The position numbers and the translations under genes are program-made. A stretch of DNA of 63,476 nt from Atopobium sp. (lineage in GTDB: Bacteria > Actinomycetota > Coriobacteriia > Coriobacteriales > Atopobiaceae): contig JABZHP010000004.1 of assembly GCA_015258785.1 (NCBI GenBank), positions 1 to 63,476 of the forward strand, given 5' to 3'. Positions 31,167 through 42,400 of the stretch are shown here, in pieces. A model generated the notes under the pieces. It saw only the letters and a list, made by a program, of their open reading frames with translations. It was not told where the DNA came from and did no database searches. The stretch's first letter is position 1. Each line of letters opens with the position of its first letter.

Positions 31167-33182
31167 ATGGCAGAGTTAAATGCATCGTTAGCAGTGAGTG
31201 ACCAGGATGCATACTTGTTTGCGCAAGGTAAATGGTTCCAGAGCCACAAGAAATTAGGTGCACACCCTGCGGTTCAAGAAGATGGAGTTGAAGGTTATCA
31301 TTTTGCGGTTTGGGCCCCCAATGCAGCCTCTGTCTCTGTTGTTGGAGACTTTAATAATTGGGATGATACCGTCAACGTTCTTTCTCGCTCAAAACATGGC
31401 GGAATCTGGGAAGGTTTTATTCCAGGAATCACCTCGGAAGTATTGTATAAATTCCTGATTGTATCCGCTTCTGGACAGAAGATTTTTAAGGCTGACCCCT
31501 ATGGTACCTATGCGGAGGTCAGACCACATACGGCATCTATTACGTTTGACCCAGACGTGTACGTTTGGGAAGACGAAGCATGGATGAAGAGACGTGCATC
31601 GCTTAAGTTCCTGCATAGTCCTCTTAACATCTTTGAAGTTCATCTTGGGAGCTGGAAGCAGCATACTGACCTGACTGCCCCAGAGGAAGATTCTGCTGAT
31701 ACAGAGAATGTAGAGCAGGCCGAAGAACCCAAGGACTATTTTGACACCAACGTAGATGCCTTCTACACCTATGATGACCTCTCAGAAGAGCTGGTAGCCT
31801 ATGTTAAAGATATGGGCTACACCCACATTGAGCTTCTCCCTGTTATGGAGCATCCTTTTGATGGATCTTGGGGTTATCAGGTAACGGGTTATTTTGCTCC
31901 CACCTCAAGGTATGGCAATCCTGCCCAGTTCAAACACTTTATTGACTGCTGTCATCAGGCTGGTATTGGCGTCATTTTAGACTGGGTCCCAGGAGGTTTC
32001 TGTAAAGATGCTCATGGTCTTGCAGAGTTTGATGGTACCAAGCTCTTTGAAGAAAAAGAGCATCCTAACTGGGGAACTCTTAAGTTTGATCTTACTCGTG
32101 GTGAGGTTAGAAGCTTCCTTGTTTCTAACCTGCTCATGTGGCTGAATGACTATCACGCTGATGGCATTCGTGTTGACGGTGTCAGTAGCATGCTGTATTT
32201 GAATTTTGGTATCGACGATCCTTCTCAGAAGCGCTTTAACCATAAGGGCACAGAGGAAGATTTGGATGCAAGCGCTTTCTTGCGTCTCTGCAACGAGACT
32301 GCTCAAAAAGAACATCCCGATATTTTGATGATTGCAGAAGAGTCCACAGCATGGCCGCTGGTTACCTATCCTCCTGAGGTTGGGGGACTTGGCTTTAACC
32401 TTAAGTGGGACATGGGCTGGATGAATGATACGCTGCACTATTGTCAGACTGATTTCCCTTATAGACCAGGTAACCACCGTCTTCTGACCTTCTCCAGCAT
32501 GTATCAGTTCAATGAGAACTTTGTACTGCCACTGAGCCATGACGAGGTTGTTCATGGTAAGTGCAGTCTTATTCAGCGCATGCCGGGAGATTGGTGGAGA
32601 CAGTTTGCTGGCATGAGGGCTTTGGCACTTCATCAGATGACTCATCCGGGCGCTAAGCTCAACTTTATGGGCAACGAGATTGCGCAGTTTATTGAGTGGC
32701 GCTACTACGAGGGCATTGAGTATTACCTGACTGAGGAGTATCCAACTCACGCTCATCAGCAGGCATTTATTAAGGCTCTTAATCATTTCTATAAGAATCA
32801 TCCAGGACTTTGGCAGTATGCCTACGACAACCGTGGATTTGATTGGATTGACGCAGATAATAATGAGCAATCAATCATCTCGTTTGTTCGTCACGGAAGA
32901 AAGCCTTCCGAGGACCTGGTTATTCTCATCAATTTTGACGTTGCAACCCATCAGAACTTCCGTTTGGGCATGCCTTCTGCAGGCGTGTGGAAAGAAGTAT
33001 TCAATTCCGACGCAAAAGAGTTTGGCGGTTCGGGTATTGTGAATACTAAGAAACTTTCCACCAAGCCAGTGGCATGGAATGGAAGAGATTATTCGGTAGA
33101 ACTGTCTGTTCCTCCGCTCGGTGGCATTGTTTTAGCGTTTGAGAAAGAACTTCCAAAGAGGGGGAAGCATGGCCGTAAATAA
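31167..33182 (+). CDS. glgB: 1,4-alpha-glucan branching enzyme
   Basis: GlgB makes alpha-1,6 branches in glycogen. The 671-residue protein has an N-terminal CBM48 domain (YHFAVWAPNAASVSVVGDF), a GH13 catalytic domain with nucleophile Asp337 in GIRVDGVSS, the acid Glu in LMIAEESTA near residue 390 and LSHDEVVHG, and a C-terminal beta domain. The His of conserved region I, expected in D-W-V-P-x-H-F, is Gly277 here (DWVPGGFCKDAHGL). A short acidic insertion lies at about 170-195. The ATG at 31167 follows GGGGG; GTG 31161 is possible. It heads the glg operon and overlaps glgP by 14 bases. Confidence 0.93.
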   Translation: MAELNASLAVSDQDAYLFAQGKWFQSHKKLGAHPAVQEDGVEGYHFAVWAPNAASVSVVGDFNNWDDTVNVLSRSKHGGIWEGFIPGITSEVLYKFLIVSASGQKIFKADPYGTYAEVRPHTASITFDPDVYVWEDEAWMKRRASLKFLHSPLNIFEVHLGSWKQHTDLTAPEEDSADTENVEQAEEPKDYFDTNVDAFYTYDDLSEELVAYVKDMGYTHIELLPVMEHPFDGSWGYQVTGYFAPTSRYGNPAQFKHFIDCCHQAGIGVILDWVPGGFCKDAHGLAEFDGTKLFEEKEHPNWGTLKFDLTRGEVRSFLVSNLLMWLNDYHADGIRVDGVSSMLYLNFGIDDPSQKRFNHKGTEEDLDASAFLRLCNETAQKEHPDILMIAEESTAWPLVTYPPEVGGLGFNLKWDMGWMNDTLHYCQTDFPYRPGNHRLLTFSSMYQFNENFVLPLSHDEVVHGKCSLIQRMPGDWWRQFAGMRALALHQMTHPGAKLNFMGNEIAQFIEWRYYEGIEYYLTEEYPTHAHQQAFIKALNHFYKNHPGLWQYAYDNRGFDWIDADNNEQSIISFVRHGRKPSEDLVILINFDVATHQNFRLGMPSAGVWKEVFNSDAKEFGGSGIVNTKKLSTKPVAWNGRDYSVELSVPPLGGIVLAFEKELPKRGKHGRK

Positions 33183-35598
33183 CGGACAAAACATTTTTAC
33201 CGATAAACAAGATTTTGAAGAGCAGTATCGCGATAAGTTCATCAAGATTCTTGGCAAATACTATGGAGAGTGCACTGATCAGGAGCGCTATAACGTTCTT
33301 GCTCACCTCATTGCAGAAAAGGCGCGAGAAATTCAGTCAACCTCCTATATTCATGCAAACAAGCAGGTCTATTACTTCTCCCTTGAGTTCCTTCTAGGAC
33401 CACTGCTTGAAAATTACCTGCTCAATCTTGGTATTACCGACGTTGTTGCAGAGGGCCTTAAAGAGATGGGCACCTCTCTTCAGGAGCTTGCCGCTCAAGA
33501 GGTAGACCCTGGCCTTGGCAATGGTGGTCTGGGTAGGCTCGCCGCGTGCTTCCTGGACTCCATGGCACACGAGGGAATGGCTGGCTTTGGTAATGGCATG
33601 AGATACCGCTACGGCCTCTTCCGCCAGGAGATTAAGGATGGACGCCAGGTAGAGCGTACCGATAACTGGCTGGCAAATGGATATCCTTGGGAAGTCAGAA
33701 AAGACGATTCCAGCGTACTAGTGCGCTTTGGTGGCACCGTTGTAAGGCATGAGGACGAGAATGGCAACTTCTGGTTCTCGCAAGAGGGTGGCCAGGTAGT
33801 AAGGGCTGTTCCATACGATGTGCCTATTGTTGGTTATGGCGCAAAAACCGTAAATAAGCTGCGTCTTTGGTCTGCAGAACCAGCAGAGGAAGACTTTGAT
33901 CTTGATGCTTTTAACGCCGGCGATTATGCACGTGCTAATAAGTTCCGCTCTGACGTTGAGGCAATTTCAACTATTTTGTATCCAAATGACTCTGGTGAGC
34001 ACGGACGCATTCTTCGTTTGAAGCAGGAGTACCTGTTTGTTTCTGCTGGTCTTCAGACCATTCTTCGTGCTTACAAGGATAAGTACGGTGAGGATTGGGA
34101 CCACTTTGCAGATCACGTCTGCATCCACACTAACGATACGCACCCAGCAATGTGCGGACCAGAGCTTATGCGTCTGCTTGTCGATGACCATGGCGTTGAC
34201 TTTAACGAGGCATTTGATATCGCGAGAAACGCAATCTCTTATACCAACCACACCGTTATGCCTGAGGCTCTTGAGAAGTGGCCTATCAACACCTTCCGTG
34301 AGCTGCTTCCCCGTCTGTATATGTTTATTGATGAGGTTGATCGCCTCTATAAGGAGCAGCTGCTTGCTGACTCTAACGGCAACACCGATCTTCTCGCCTC
34401 AACAGCTGTGTTGTGGGATAACACCGTTCGTATGGCTAACCTCTCTATTCTGTTTAGCCACTCGGTTAATGGTGTCTCTGACCTGCACACAAACATTTTG
34501 AAGCAGAGTGTTTTGAAGGATTTCTACAAGCTTCGTCCAGAAATCTTTAATAACAAGACTAACGGCATCTGCCACCGTCGTTTCTTGGCACAGGCTAATA
34601 CCGCTTACGCAAAGCTTATTACTGAGGCTATCGGTACCGGCTGGCTTGATGATGCCAATGAACTTCAGAAGCTTTCTGCTTTTGAGAACAATGCTGAGTT
34701 CTTGGACAAGATGAACGCTGCAAAGAGAGAAGAAAAAGAGCGTCTTGCTGCATACGTCAAGAAGACAACTGGTGTTGAGATGGATACCAATACCATCTTT
34801 GATACGCAGGTAAAACGCTTCCATGCATATAAGCGTCAGCTGCTTAACGTCTTCAAGATTTTGTATCTCTACAACCGCATGCTTGATGACCCAAGCTATA
34901 AACCAGCTCCAACCACCTTTATTTTCTCGGGTAAGGCTGCTCAGAGCTATACCTTTGCAAAGGAAGTCATTCGACTGATTCACTCCGTTGCGGACGTAGT
35001 TAACAACGATGAGCGCATTGAGGGCCGCCTTAAGGTTGTCTTTATTCCAAACTTTGCTGTTTCAAATGCACAGCTTATCTATGCTGCATCTGATATTTCA
35101 GAGCAGATTTCGGTTGCTGGCGCAGAGGCTTCTGGTACCTCAAACATGAAGCTTATGATGAATGCGGCTCTGACCCTTGGAACATATGACGGTTCAAATA
35201 TTGAGATCTCTGAGCTTGCAGGACCAGAGAACATCAAGATTTTTGGTCTTCGTGCAGACGAGGTCCAAGAGGTATATGCTTCCGGCACCTACTTTGCACA
35301 AAACCTGCTTAACCAGAACCCAACGCTGGCTCGTATTGTAAATATGCTGACCGATGGCTCGTTGAGCCGACTCTCTGGCAACTTTGAGTCAATTCACGAC
35401 TATCTGCTGATTAACAATGATCCTGACCTGGTGCTTATTGACTTTGACGCCTACGTGAAGGCATGGGAAGAACTTACTCAGTCCTATGCAGATCGTCGTA
35501 GCTGGAATGCTCGCGCACTTCACAATACTGCAAACTCTGGTTTCTTCTCGGCTGATAGAACTATCAGGGAGTACATGGAAGATATTTGGCACGTGTAA
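33169..35598 (+). CDS. glgP: Glycogen/alpha-glucan phosphorylase
   Basis: GlgP releases glucose 1-phosphate from glycogen chain ends with pyridoxal phosphate as cofactor. The 809-residue protein has the GT35 pattern: YYFSLEFLLGPLLENYL near residue 60, LGNGGLGRLAACFLDS near residue 115, HTNDTHPAM near residue 320, and the PLP segment EASGTSNMKLMMN near residue 655. The start at 33169 has AGGGGG in front and lies inside the end of glgB, so the two are coupled. It is the degradative partner in an otherwise synthetic operon, so glycogen turnover is encoded as one unit. Confidence 0.95.
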   Translation: MAVNNGQNIFTDKQDFEEQYRDKFIKILGKYYGECTDQERYNVLAHLIAEKAREIQSTSYIHANKQVYYFSLEFLLGPLLENYLLNLGITDVVAEGLKEMGTSLQELAAQEVDPGLGNGGLGRLAACFLDSMAHEGMAGFGNGMRYRYGLFRQEIKDGRQVERTDNWLANGYPWEVRKDDSSVLVRFGGTVVRHEDENGNFWFSQEGGQVVRAVPYDVPIVGYGAKTVNKLRLWSAEPAEEDFDLDAFNAGDYARANKFRSDVEAISTILYPNDSGEHGRILRLKQEYLFVSAGLQTILRAYKDKYGEDWDHFADHVCIHTNDTHPAMCGPELMRLLVDDHGVDFNEAFDIARNAISYTNHTVMPEALEKWPINTFRELLPRLYMFIDEVDRLYKEQLLADSNGNTDLLASTAVLWDNTVRMANLSILFSHSVNGVSDLHTNILKQSVLKDFYKLRPEIFNNKTNGICHRRFLAQANTAYAKLITEAIGTGWLDDANELQKLSAFENNAEFLDKMNAAKREEKERLAAYVKKTTGVEMDTNTIFDTQVKRFHAYKRQLLNVFKILYLYNRMLDDPSYKPAPTTFIFSGKAAQSYTFAKEVIRLIHSVADVVNNDERIEGRLKVVFIPNFAVSNAQLIYAASDISEQISVAGAEASGTSNMKLMMNAALTLGTYDGSNIEISELAGPENIKIFGLRADEVQEVYASGTYFAQNLLNQNPTLARIVNMLTDGSLSRLSGNFESIHDYLLINNDPDLVLIDFDAYVKAWEELTQSYADRRSWNARALHNTANSGFFSADRTIREYMEDIWHV

Positions 35599-35673
35599 GG
35601 ATCTGCATTTAGGTTCAATCGTCGTAAGACGTTGAGAATAAAGACCTCTGTTGGGGAGAGAGGAGATTTGGAT

Positions 35674-36822
35674 ATGAGCAAAAGGGAATGTCTTGCAATG
35701 CTACTTGCAGGAGGACAGGGAAGCCGCTTAGGTGCTCTGACCTCAAAAGTAGCTAAACCTGCTGTCTCGTTTGGTGGCAAGTTCCGCATTATTGACTTTG
35801 CATTATCCAACTGCGCAAATTCAGGAATTTCTACGGTAGGTGTTTTGACACAGTATCGTCCGTATTTGCTGCACTCTTACGTGGGATCAGGTAGTGCTTG
35901 GGACCTTGATGAGCGCGGTGGTGGAATTTCAATTCTGCCTCCCTTCGCAACACAGTCTGGTGGTGCATGGTATGCGGGAACCGCAGATGCCGTCACTCAG
36001 AATATTGGTTACATTGAGCAGAATAATCCTGATTACGTACTAATTCTCTCTGGCGATCAGCTTTACCGTATGGACTACGGCGAGATGCTCGCCTGCCATA
36101 AGAAGAACAACGCAGACCTCACCATTGCTGTTATGCCTGTTCCTTGGGAAGAGACTTCTCGCTTCGGCATCATGTCTATTGATGATGAGGATAGAATCAC
36201 CAAGTTTTCCGAGAAACCCAAAGAGCCAGAATCCAACCTGGCGTCCATGGGAATCTATATCTTTAGCACAGACCTGCTTCTTGAGACCTTGCGTGAGGAC
36301 GCAAAGAATCCTGAATCTTCTCATGACTTTGGCGGCGATATTATTCCGACGTTGCTTGATGATGGTAAACGTCTTTTTGCCTATCGCTTTGAGGGTTTCT
36401 GGCGCGATGTAGGCACCATTGCAAGTTATCACGAGACCAGCATGGATCTACTTGGCTCTGAGCCTAAGTTTGATATCTTCTCGGATAAGTTCCCTATTTT
36501 GTCCAATGCTTCCACCCGTCCACCAGCGTACATTGGCGCTTTTGGCGAGGTAGACGACTGTCTGGTAAGCAACGGATGCCAGATCTTTGGTTATTCTCGC
36601 CATTCAATTTTGTCTACCGATGCCGTTATTGGTGAGGGAGCTCGTGTTATTGACTCCGTACTTCTTCCTGGTGCAGAAGTTAAACCTGGTGCGGTGGTTA
36701 TTCGTGCAATTCTTGGCGAGAACGCTGTGGTCGAGAAGAACGTCCATATTGGCAGCTCTGATTTGAACAAGGAGATTGCTGTTGTTGGAAATGATGTAGT
36801 AGTCGAAAGAGGTGAGCACTAA
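35674..36822 (+). CDS. glgC: Glucose-1-phosphate adenylyltransferase
   Basis: GlgC makes ADP-glucose for glycogen synthesis. The 382-residue protein has the nucleotidyltransferase opening MLLAGGQGSRLGALTS, KPAVSFGGKFRIIDFALSN, the GTADAV segment near residue 110, LSGDQLYRMDY near residue 128 and a C-terminal left-handed beta-helix. The ATG at 35674 follows GAGAGGAG. The stop overlaps the glgD start by one base (TAATG), fitting a GlgC-GlgD heteromer as known from Bacillus. Confidence 0.95.
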   Translation: MSKRECLAMLLAGGQGSRLGALTSKVAKPAVSFGGKFRIIDFALSNCANSGISTVGVLTQYRPYLLHSYVGSGSAWDLDERGGGISILPPFATQSGGAWYAGTADAVTQNIGYIEQNNPDYVLILSGDQLYRMDYGEMLACHKKNNADLTIAVMPVPWEETSRFGIMSIDDEDRITKFSEKPKEPESNLASMGIYIFSTDLLLETLREDAKNPESSHDFGGDIIPTLLDDGKRLFAYRFEGFWRDVGTIASYHETSMDLLGSEPKFDIFSDKFPILSNASTRPPAYIGAFGEVDDCLVSNGCQIFGYSRHSILSTDAVIGEGARVIDSVLLPGAEVKPGAVVIRAILGENAVVEKNVHIGSSDLNKEIAVVGNDVVVERGEH

Positions 36823-37925
36823 TGAATAGAGTAATTGGCCTTATTACCTGCAATTATGCTTCGACTAATATGGAAATCGCCAATGATGTACGCCCAATTG
36901 CATCCATGCCTTTCTTGGGAAGATATCGCTTGGTAGATTTTCCTCTTTCAAATATGGTTAATTCGGACATTAGTACCGTTGGCGTAATCATGCCCTTTAA
37001 CTATCGCTCGCTTATCGATCATCTTGGCTCTGGCAAAGACTGGAACTTGGACCGTAAGAGCGGTGGTTTATTTATTCTGCCTGGATCTGCTTTTGGTACC
37101 TCCCACGCAGGAGCTCGTTTCCTGCTCAGAGATCTGATTTCCAACAAGCCATATCTTGAGAGAACTGATGCAGAGTATGTTCTGTTGTCTACTTCAAATT
37201 TTGTTTTCAACTCTGATCTTACCGAGCTGCTTGACCAGCACCTTGAGTCCGATGCAGATATCACTATGATGACCTACACCACTCGTTATAACGATAGAGA
37301 CGTTGTTGGTGTTGAGCTTGACGGTGACCGTGTAGTTAAAACGCACAATGGTGTTCAGCGCGGAGACGAGGCTTCTCTCGACTGCTTTATTATCAAGCGC
37401 GACCTGCTTATTGACATGCTTGATTGGTATAGAGCTACTGATTATCTTGATCTTTTTGAGGCACTCCACGCTGACTATAACCGTGTCAAGGTTCGCACCT
37501 TCCACTTTGAAGGTCATGTAGCATCTATCTTCTCAAAGAACTCTTATTATCGGGCTAACATGGAGCTTTTGAACCCCATGCCAGCAAATGAACTCTTTAC
37601 TCCAGAGCGCTCCATCAAGACAAAGGCACACGATACTGCTCCTGCAAAGTTTGAGATTAGCTCAAAGGTAAGTAACTCTACCATTTCTGCAGGTTGTCGC
37701 ATTCGTGGAACGGTTACTGGTTCCATCCTTGGCCGTAACGTCATTATTGAGCGCGGTGCAGTAGTACGCGATTCTATTGTGATGGAAGGTTGCATTGTTA
37801 AGGAAGGTTCTGTAGTAGAGCACGCTATTGTGGATCGCTCTAACGTTATTCCTGCGGGTACTGAGCTTCGTGGTACCAGCGAAGAAATTCTTATTCAGCG
37901 TAAAAATAATAAGAGGGTGGCGTAA
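36822..37925 (+). CDS. glgD: GlgD subunit of ADP-glucose pyrophosphorylase
   Basis: The 367-residue protein is a GlgC paralogue with RYRLVDFPLSNMVNSDISTVGV near residue 30 and a beta-helix end, but the N-terminal nucleotide loop is changed (GLITCNYASTN in place of GGQGSRL), as is usual for the regulatory GlgD subunit. It probably stabilises or modulates GlgC. The ATG shares a base with the glgC stop. glgA follows two bases after the stop. Confidence 0.9.
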   Translation: MNRVIGLITCNYASTNMEIANDVRPIASMPFLGRYRLVDFPLSNMVNSDISTVGVIMPFNYRSLIDHLGSGKDWNLDRKSGGLFILPGSAFGTSHAGARFLLRDLISNKPYLERTDAEYVLLSTSNFVFNSDLTELLDQHLESDADITMMTYTTRYNDRDVVGVELDGDRVVKTHNGVQRGDEASLDCFIIKRDLLIDMLDWYRATDYLDLFEALHADYNRVKVRTFHFEGHVASIFSKNSYYRANMELLNPMPANELFTPERSIKTKAHDTAPAKFEISSKVSNSTISAGCRIRGTVTGSILGRNVIIERGAVVRDSIVMEGCIVKEGSVVEHAIVDRSNVIPAGTELRGTSEEILIQRKNNKRVA

Positions 37926-37927
37926 CA

Positions 37928-39427
37928 ATGTCCCAAGTCTCCAAGCGTCGCAAACTTCGCGTTGTCTATGCAACTTCAGAGGTAGCGCCTTTTTCCAAGT
38001 CGGGTGGTCTTGGAGATGTTTCGGGCTCATTGCCACAAGCACTTAAAAAAGTAGGAGCAAGAGTGGCGGTTATCTCGCCACTCTACAGCTCCATTAAGCC
38101 CGAGTGGAAACAAAAGATGAAAAAGGTCTATGAGCTTCAGGCGCCTCTTTCGTGGCGCTTTGAGTATTGTGGGCTGTGGCATCTGGTTCATGAAGGCGTT
38201 GATTTTTACTTTGTAGATAACGAGTCTTACTTTGCTCGTGATGGCCTTTATGGCTACTTTGATGACGGAGAGCGCTATGCGTTCTTCTCCAAGGCTCTGT
38301 GTGAGCTGATTGCACACGTCCCAGAGCTCTCCTGCGACGTTCTGCACTGCAATGACTGGCAAACGGCACTGGCACCCGTATTTCTGCGTGAGCAGTATCA
38401 GGGCGTCCCTGAGGTCCACAACGTTAAGACGGTCTTCTCCATTCATAACGTCAAGTTCCAAGGCCAGTTTACTGACAAGATGCTCAGCGACGTACTTGGT
38501 CTTGCTGATATTCCTGCTGCAGTTGATCAACTGAGGTGTGACGCAAGCTCTATCAACTTTATGAAGGGCGCACTTTGCTACTCCGATTATCTGCTCACTG
38601 TTAGCCCAACGTATGCCCGTGAGCTGCAGACAGAGCACTTCGGAGAGGGAATGGATGATATCTTCCGTCGCCGTCAAAGTGTACTGCGCGGCATCCTGAA
38701 TGGTATTGATATTGGTGCGTGGTCACCTGCAAGTGATTCTTATATTCCACAGAACTTCTCGGCACGTCATATGGAAGGTAAGGCTGAGTGTAAGCGTCAA
38801 TTGCAAGAGGAGCTGGGCCTTGAGGTAGATCCCGACGCACCACTTGCGGTAATGGTCACGCGCCTAACTAACCAGAAAGGCTTGGGCCTGATTCGCTATG
38901 CGATGGACCGTCTTATTTGTGCAGGTATTGAGGTTGCTGTTCTAGGAACTGGTGACGCTGAACAAGAAGATGCTATGCGCTTCTTTGATGGGCACTATGG
39001 TAACCGCATGGCAGCACGTATTGAGTTTGATATTGCGCTTTCTCACCGCATGTATGCAGGTGCAGATATGTTCTTGATGCCTTCAGAGTTTGAGCCTTGC
39101 GGCCTTTCTCAGATGATTTCTATGCGTTATGGCACGCTTCCTGTAGTTCGCGAGACGGGCGGCCTGGCAGATTCTGTCAAACCGTACAACCAGTTTACGG
39201 GAGAAGGAACCGGCTTTAGTTTTGCCAATCAAAACGCAGATGAAATGGCAGATATTATTCTGTACGCCGCCGATGTTTATAGAAACGATAAACAAGCGTG
39301 GACAAATCTTGTAAAACAGGCGATGGCAGAGGACTTTAGTTGGCATAACGCTGCAAATGAATATCTTGACGTGTATCATTTACTACACCCTGAGATTATT
39401 AGGTATGTACGTCGTCGAGATTGGTAA
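37928..39427 (+). CDS. glgA: Glycogen synthase
   Basis: GlgA elongates alpha-1,4-glucan from ADP-glucose. The 499-residue protein is a GT5 enzyme: ATSEVAPFSKSGGLGDVSGSLP near residue 15 with the substrate Lys-x-Gly-Gly loop, HCNDWQTALAPVFL near residue 139, and the C-terminal MPSEFEPCGLSQM near residue 383 with the catalytic Glu. Length is normal. It starts two bases after glgD and ends just before the GH13-GH77 gene. Confidence 0.95.
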   Translation: MSQVSKRRKLRVVYATSEVAPFSKSGGLGDVSGSLPQALKKVGARVAVISPLYSSIKPEWKQKMKKVYELQAPLSWRFEYCGLWHLVHEGVDFYFVDNESYFARDGLYGYFDDGERYAFFSKALCELIAHVPELSCDVLHCNDWQTALAPVFLREQYQGVPEVHNVKTVFSIHNVKFQGQFTDKMLSDVLGLADIPAAVDQLRCDASSINFMKGALCYSDYLLTVSPTYARELQTEHFGEGMDDIFRRRQSVLRGILNGIDIGAWSPASDSYIPQNFSARHMEGKAECKRQLQEELGLEVDPDAPLAVMVTRLTNQKGLGLIRYAMDRLICAGIEVAVLGTGDAEQEDAMRFFDGHYGNRMAARIEFDIALSHRMYAGADMFLMPSEFEPCGLSQMISMRYGTLPVVRETGGLADSVKPYNQFTGEGTGFSFANQNADEMADIILYAADVYRNDKQAWTNLVKQAMAEDFSWHNAANEYLDVYHLLHPEIIRYVRRRDW

Positions 39428-39429
39428 GA

Positions 39430-42400
39430 ATGCAGGCTTTTCACAACACCTCAAACATTGTTTGTAGAGATCCAAAAGGCGCGGTAGAACTAGGTACTTC
39501 AGCAACAATCAGAATATTTGCTTGGGACGATGATGTTCAATCAGTAACACTTCGTCTCTGGCAAGAGTATGGCCCTGAATCGTCTTCAGAGGCCCAAGTT
39601 CTGTCTGGCGAGAAACGCGTGGTGATGCAAAAGAGTGATTTTGCTGGCGCGCTTCCGACTGGTGTACCTGACTATGCGCAGTGCTTTGAGGCAATTGTTA
39701 AACCAGCTGCTACGGGCCTTATTTGGTATCGTTTTGAGCTTCAGGCTTCTGACGGAGCAGTTTGGTCATATGGTGTTCAAGAAAATAGATGCACCGGTGT
39801 TGGTAGCTTTGCCTATGGCGAGCCACCATCATTTCAGATTACTTGCTATAAGTCTCGTGGCAGCTTTGCAGGTGTAGAAGACCCTAGCTGGTACAAGGGT
39901 GGAGTTGTCTACCAGATTTTCCCTGACAGGTTTGCACGAGATGCAAACTGGCACGAACGTACCAAGCAGGCGCTGGCTGTTCCAAGAAATGGGGTTTCTC
40001 GCCAGCTGGTGGAAGACTGGGAGAAGACTCCTGAGTATCAGCGCGATGCCAACGGCCGCGTGACTGAGTGGGATTTCTACGGCGGTTCTTTGGCTGGTAT
40101 TGAAGAGAAGCTTTCCTACTTGGAAAACCTTGGAATAACTGCGCTTTATTTGAATCCAATCTATGCTGCTTCCAGCAATCATCGCTACGATATTGCGGAT
40201 TATTTGGAAGTAGATCCCGTTTTGGGCACTGTAGAAGATTTTGAGCGCCTCTGCGCAAAAGCTGCTGAGCACGGTATTTCCATTATTTTGGATGGCGTTT
40301 TCAACCACTGTGGCGCTGATTCAAAATACTTTAATAAATTTTCTAACTACTCTGAACCAGGAGCAGTTCAGCAGGCTGGATCAGCTTATGACGAGTGGTT
40401 TACCTTCCATGAGGATGGAACGTACGAGAGCTGGTGGGGTGTCGATGCTCTTCCGACGATTGTCTCTGATAACCCTGATTATCAGGAGTTTATTTGTGGC
40501 GAGAATGGCGTTATTAGAACGTGGCTGCGCCGAGGTGCTCGCGGTTGGCGCTTAGACGTTGCAGATGAAATTTCCGATTCATTTATTCAGAAGATTCGTG
40601 CTGCTGCACTTGCAGAGCGTAGTGATGCGGTCATTATTGGAGAGGTCTGGGAGGACGCAAGCAATAAGCGAGCGTATGGAAAACTCAGACAGTATCTTGA
40701 GGGCTCCGAGCTTGACGGTCCTATGAATTACCCTCTGCGCAAATCTATTCTTTCATTTTTGATGAATGAAACTGGCGCTGAGTCGACTGCTTTAGCTCTT
40801 GAGGAGCTTTGGGAAAACTATCCTCACGAAGCGTTTTATTCTTGCTTGAATGTGTTTGGAACACATGATAAAGAGCGACTGATTAACGTAGTTGCTGGAG
40901 CTCCTGCTCCTGATGCTCTTTCTGCTCAAGAGCAGGTAATGTATAGACTTTCTGCTGATCAGCGAGGTCTTTCTAAGGCTCGTATGTGGCAGACAGCTGT
41001 GCTTCAGATGACGCTTCCGGGTGTTCCGTCTATCTATTACGGCGATGAAGTGGGTGTTGAGGGATTTGTTGATCCGACAAATCGCGCAACTATGCCATGG
41101 CCAGGAAGCAGTCCTCGTGCAGACTTGGATTACTTGCATATGTATCGCAATGCCATCGCGCTCAGAAAAACGCTGCCACTACTGGTAGATGGTTCGTTTG
41201 AGCCATTTGTCCCAGAATGTGGATCTGATGATGTTCTGGCATTTTGGCGCAGACCTCTGCAGGGAGATGGTCAGGCACAACTTCTGGATGAAAATTCTTC
41301 TGGTATCTGCGTTCTAGTAAATAAGAGTCGCTCAGATGCTAAAACCGTATATGTTTCTGTACCTCAGAACATGCAGGTTATTGACGTTATTAGCGGCCAA
41401 GCAGTCCCCGTTAAGGACGGCAAAGCAGAGGTCTTTTTGTGGCAGCTTGGCTGTACCGTTTTAAACGTTCAGCCAGCTTATAGGTTACAAAAGCCTCTTG
41501 AGCCTGGTATGGGAGTGCTTGCTCACATTACCTCTCTGCCTGCCGATGAGAACTCCGCAATTACGCCAGGTCAGAAGCTTGGTGTTATTGGTCGCGAGAC
41601 TTCCGAGTTCATCGATTTTCTCGCTAAATCGAGCCAGAAGTATTGGCAGATTTTACCTGTCAGCCCAACCGATGAATACGGCTCTCCTTACGCGGGAATT
41701 TCCGCTTTTGCAGGAAACATTAATCTGCTTGACCAAACTGTAATGGAGAGAGTCATCTCTGAGTGCGATGATCCTCAGAGCAGGCGAGCCGCTGAATACC
41801 AGGAATTCTGCGCGAGAAACTCATATTGGCTTGATTCGTATGCAGCATTTCGAGCTATTAAAGACCTGCTGGGAGAGGAAGTATGGCAGGATTGGCCTAA
41901 GCAGTATCACAGCTGGTCGCAAGAGCTTCTTGAGCGTCCTGAGCTTGCTCAGGCAATCGAACTTCACCGAAAGCAGCAATTTGCTTTTGACGTAATTTGG
42001 AGTCAGACATTAGCGGAGGCTCGTGCTAAAGGCATTCAGATTATTGGCGATATGCCTATGTTTGTTTCAGAGGATTCCGCTGATGTTTGGGCACATCCAG
42101 AGCTTTTTGCTCTAGATGATACGGGCCATACAGAGCTTCAAGCTGGAGCTCCTGCTGATGCGTTTTCTCAAGATGGCCAGCTGTGGGGTAATCCAACGTA
42201 TAACTGGCAGGCTCATAAAGACGAAGGATATCGCTGGTGGATTGAACGTTTCCGCAGGTCTTTCTATCTGTATGACTATACAAGGCTAGACCATTTTATT
42301 GGCTTTACATCTTACTATGCTATTGAGCAGGGAAAGACTGCTGCCGAGGGTTCATTCAAGTTTGGTCCCGGCCTGGAGCTGTTTGATGTTGCTTATAAGC

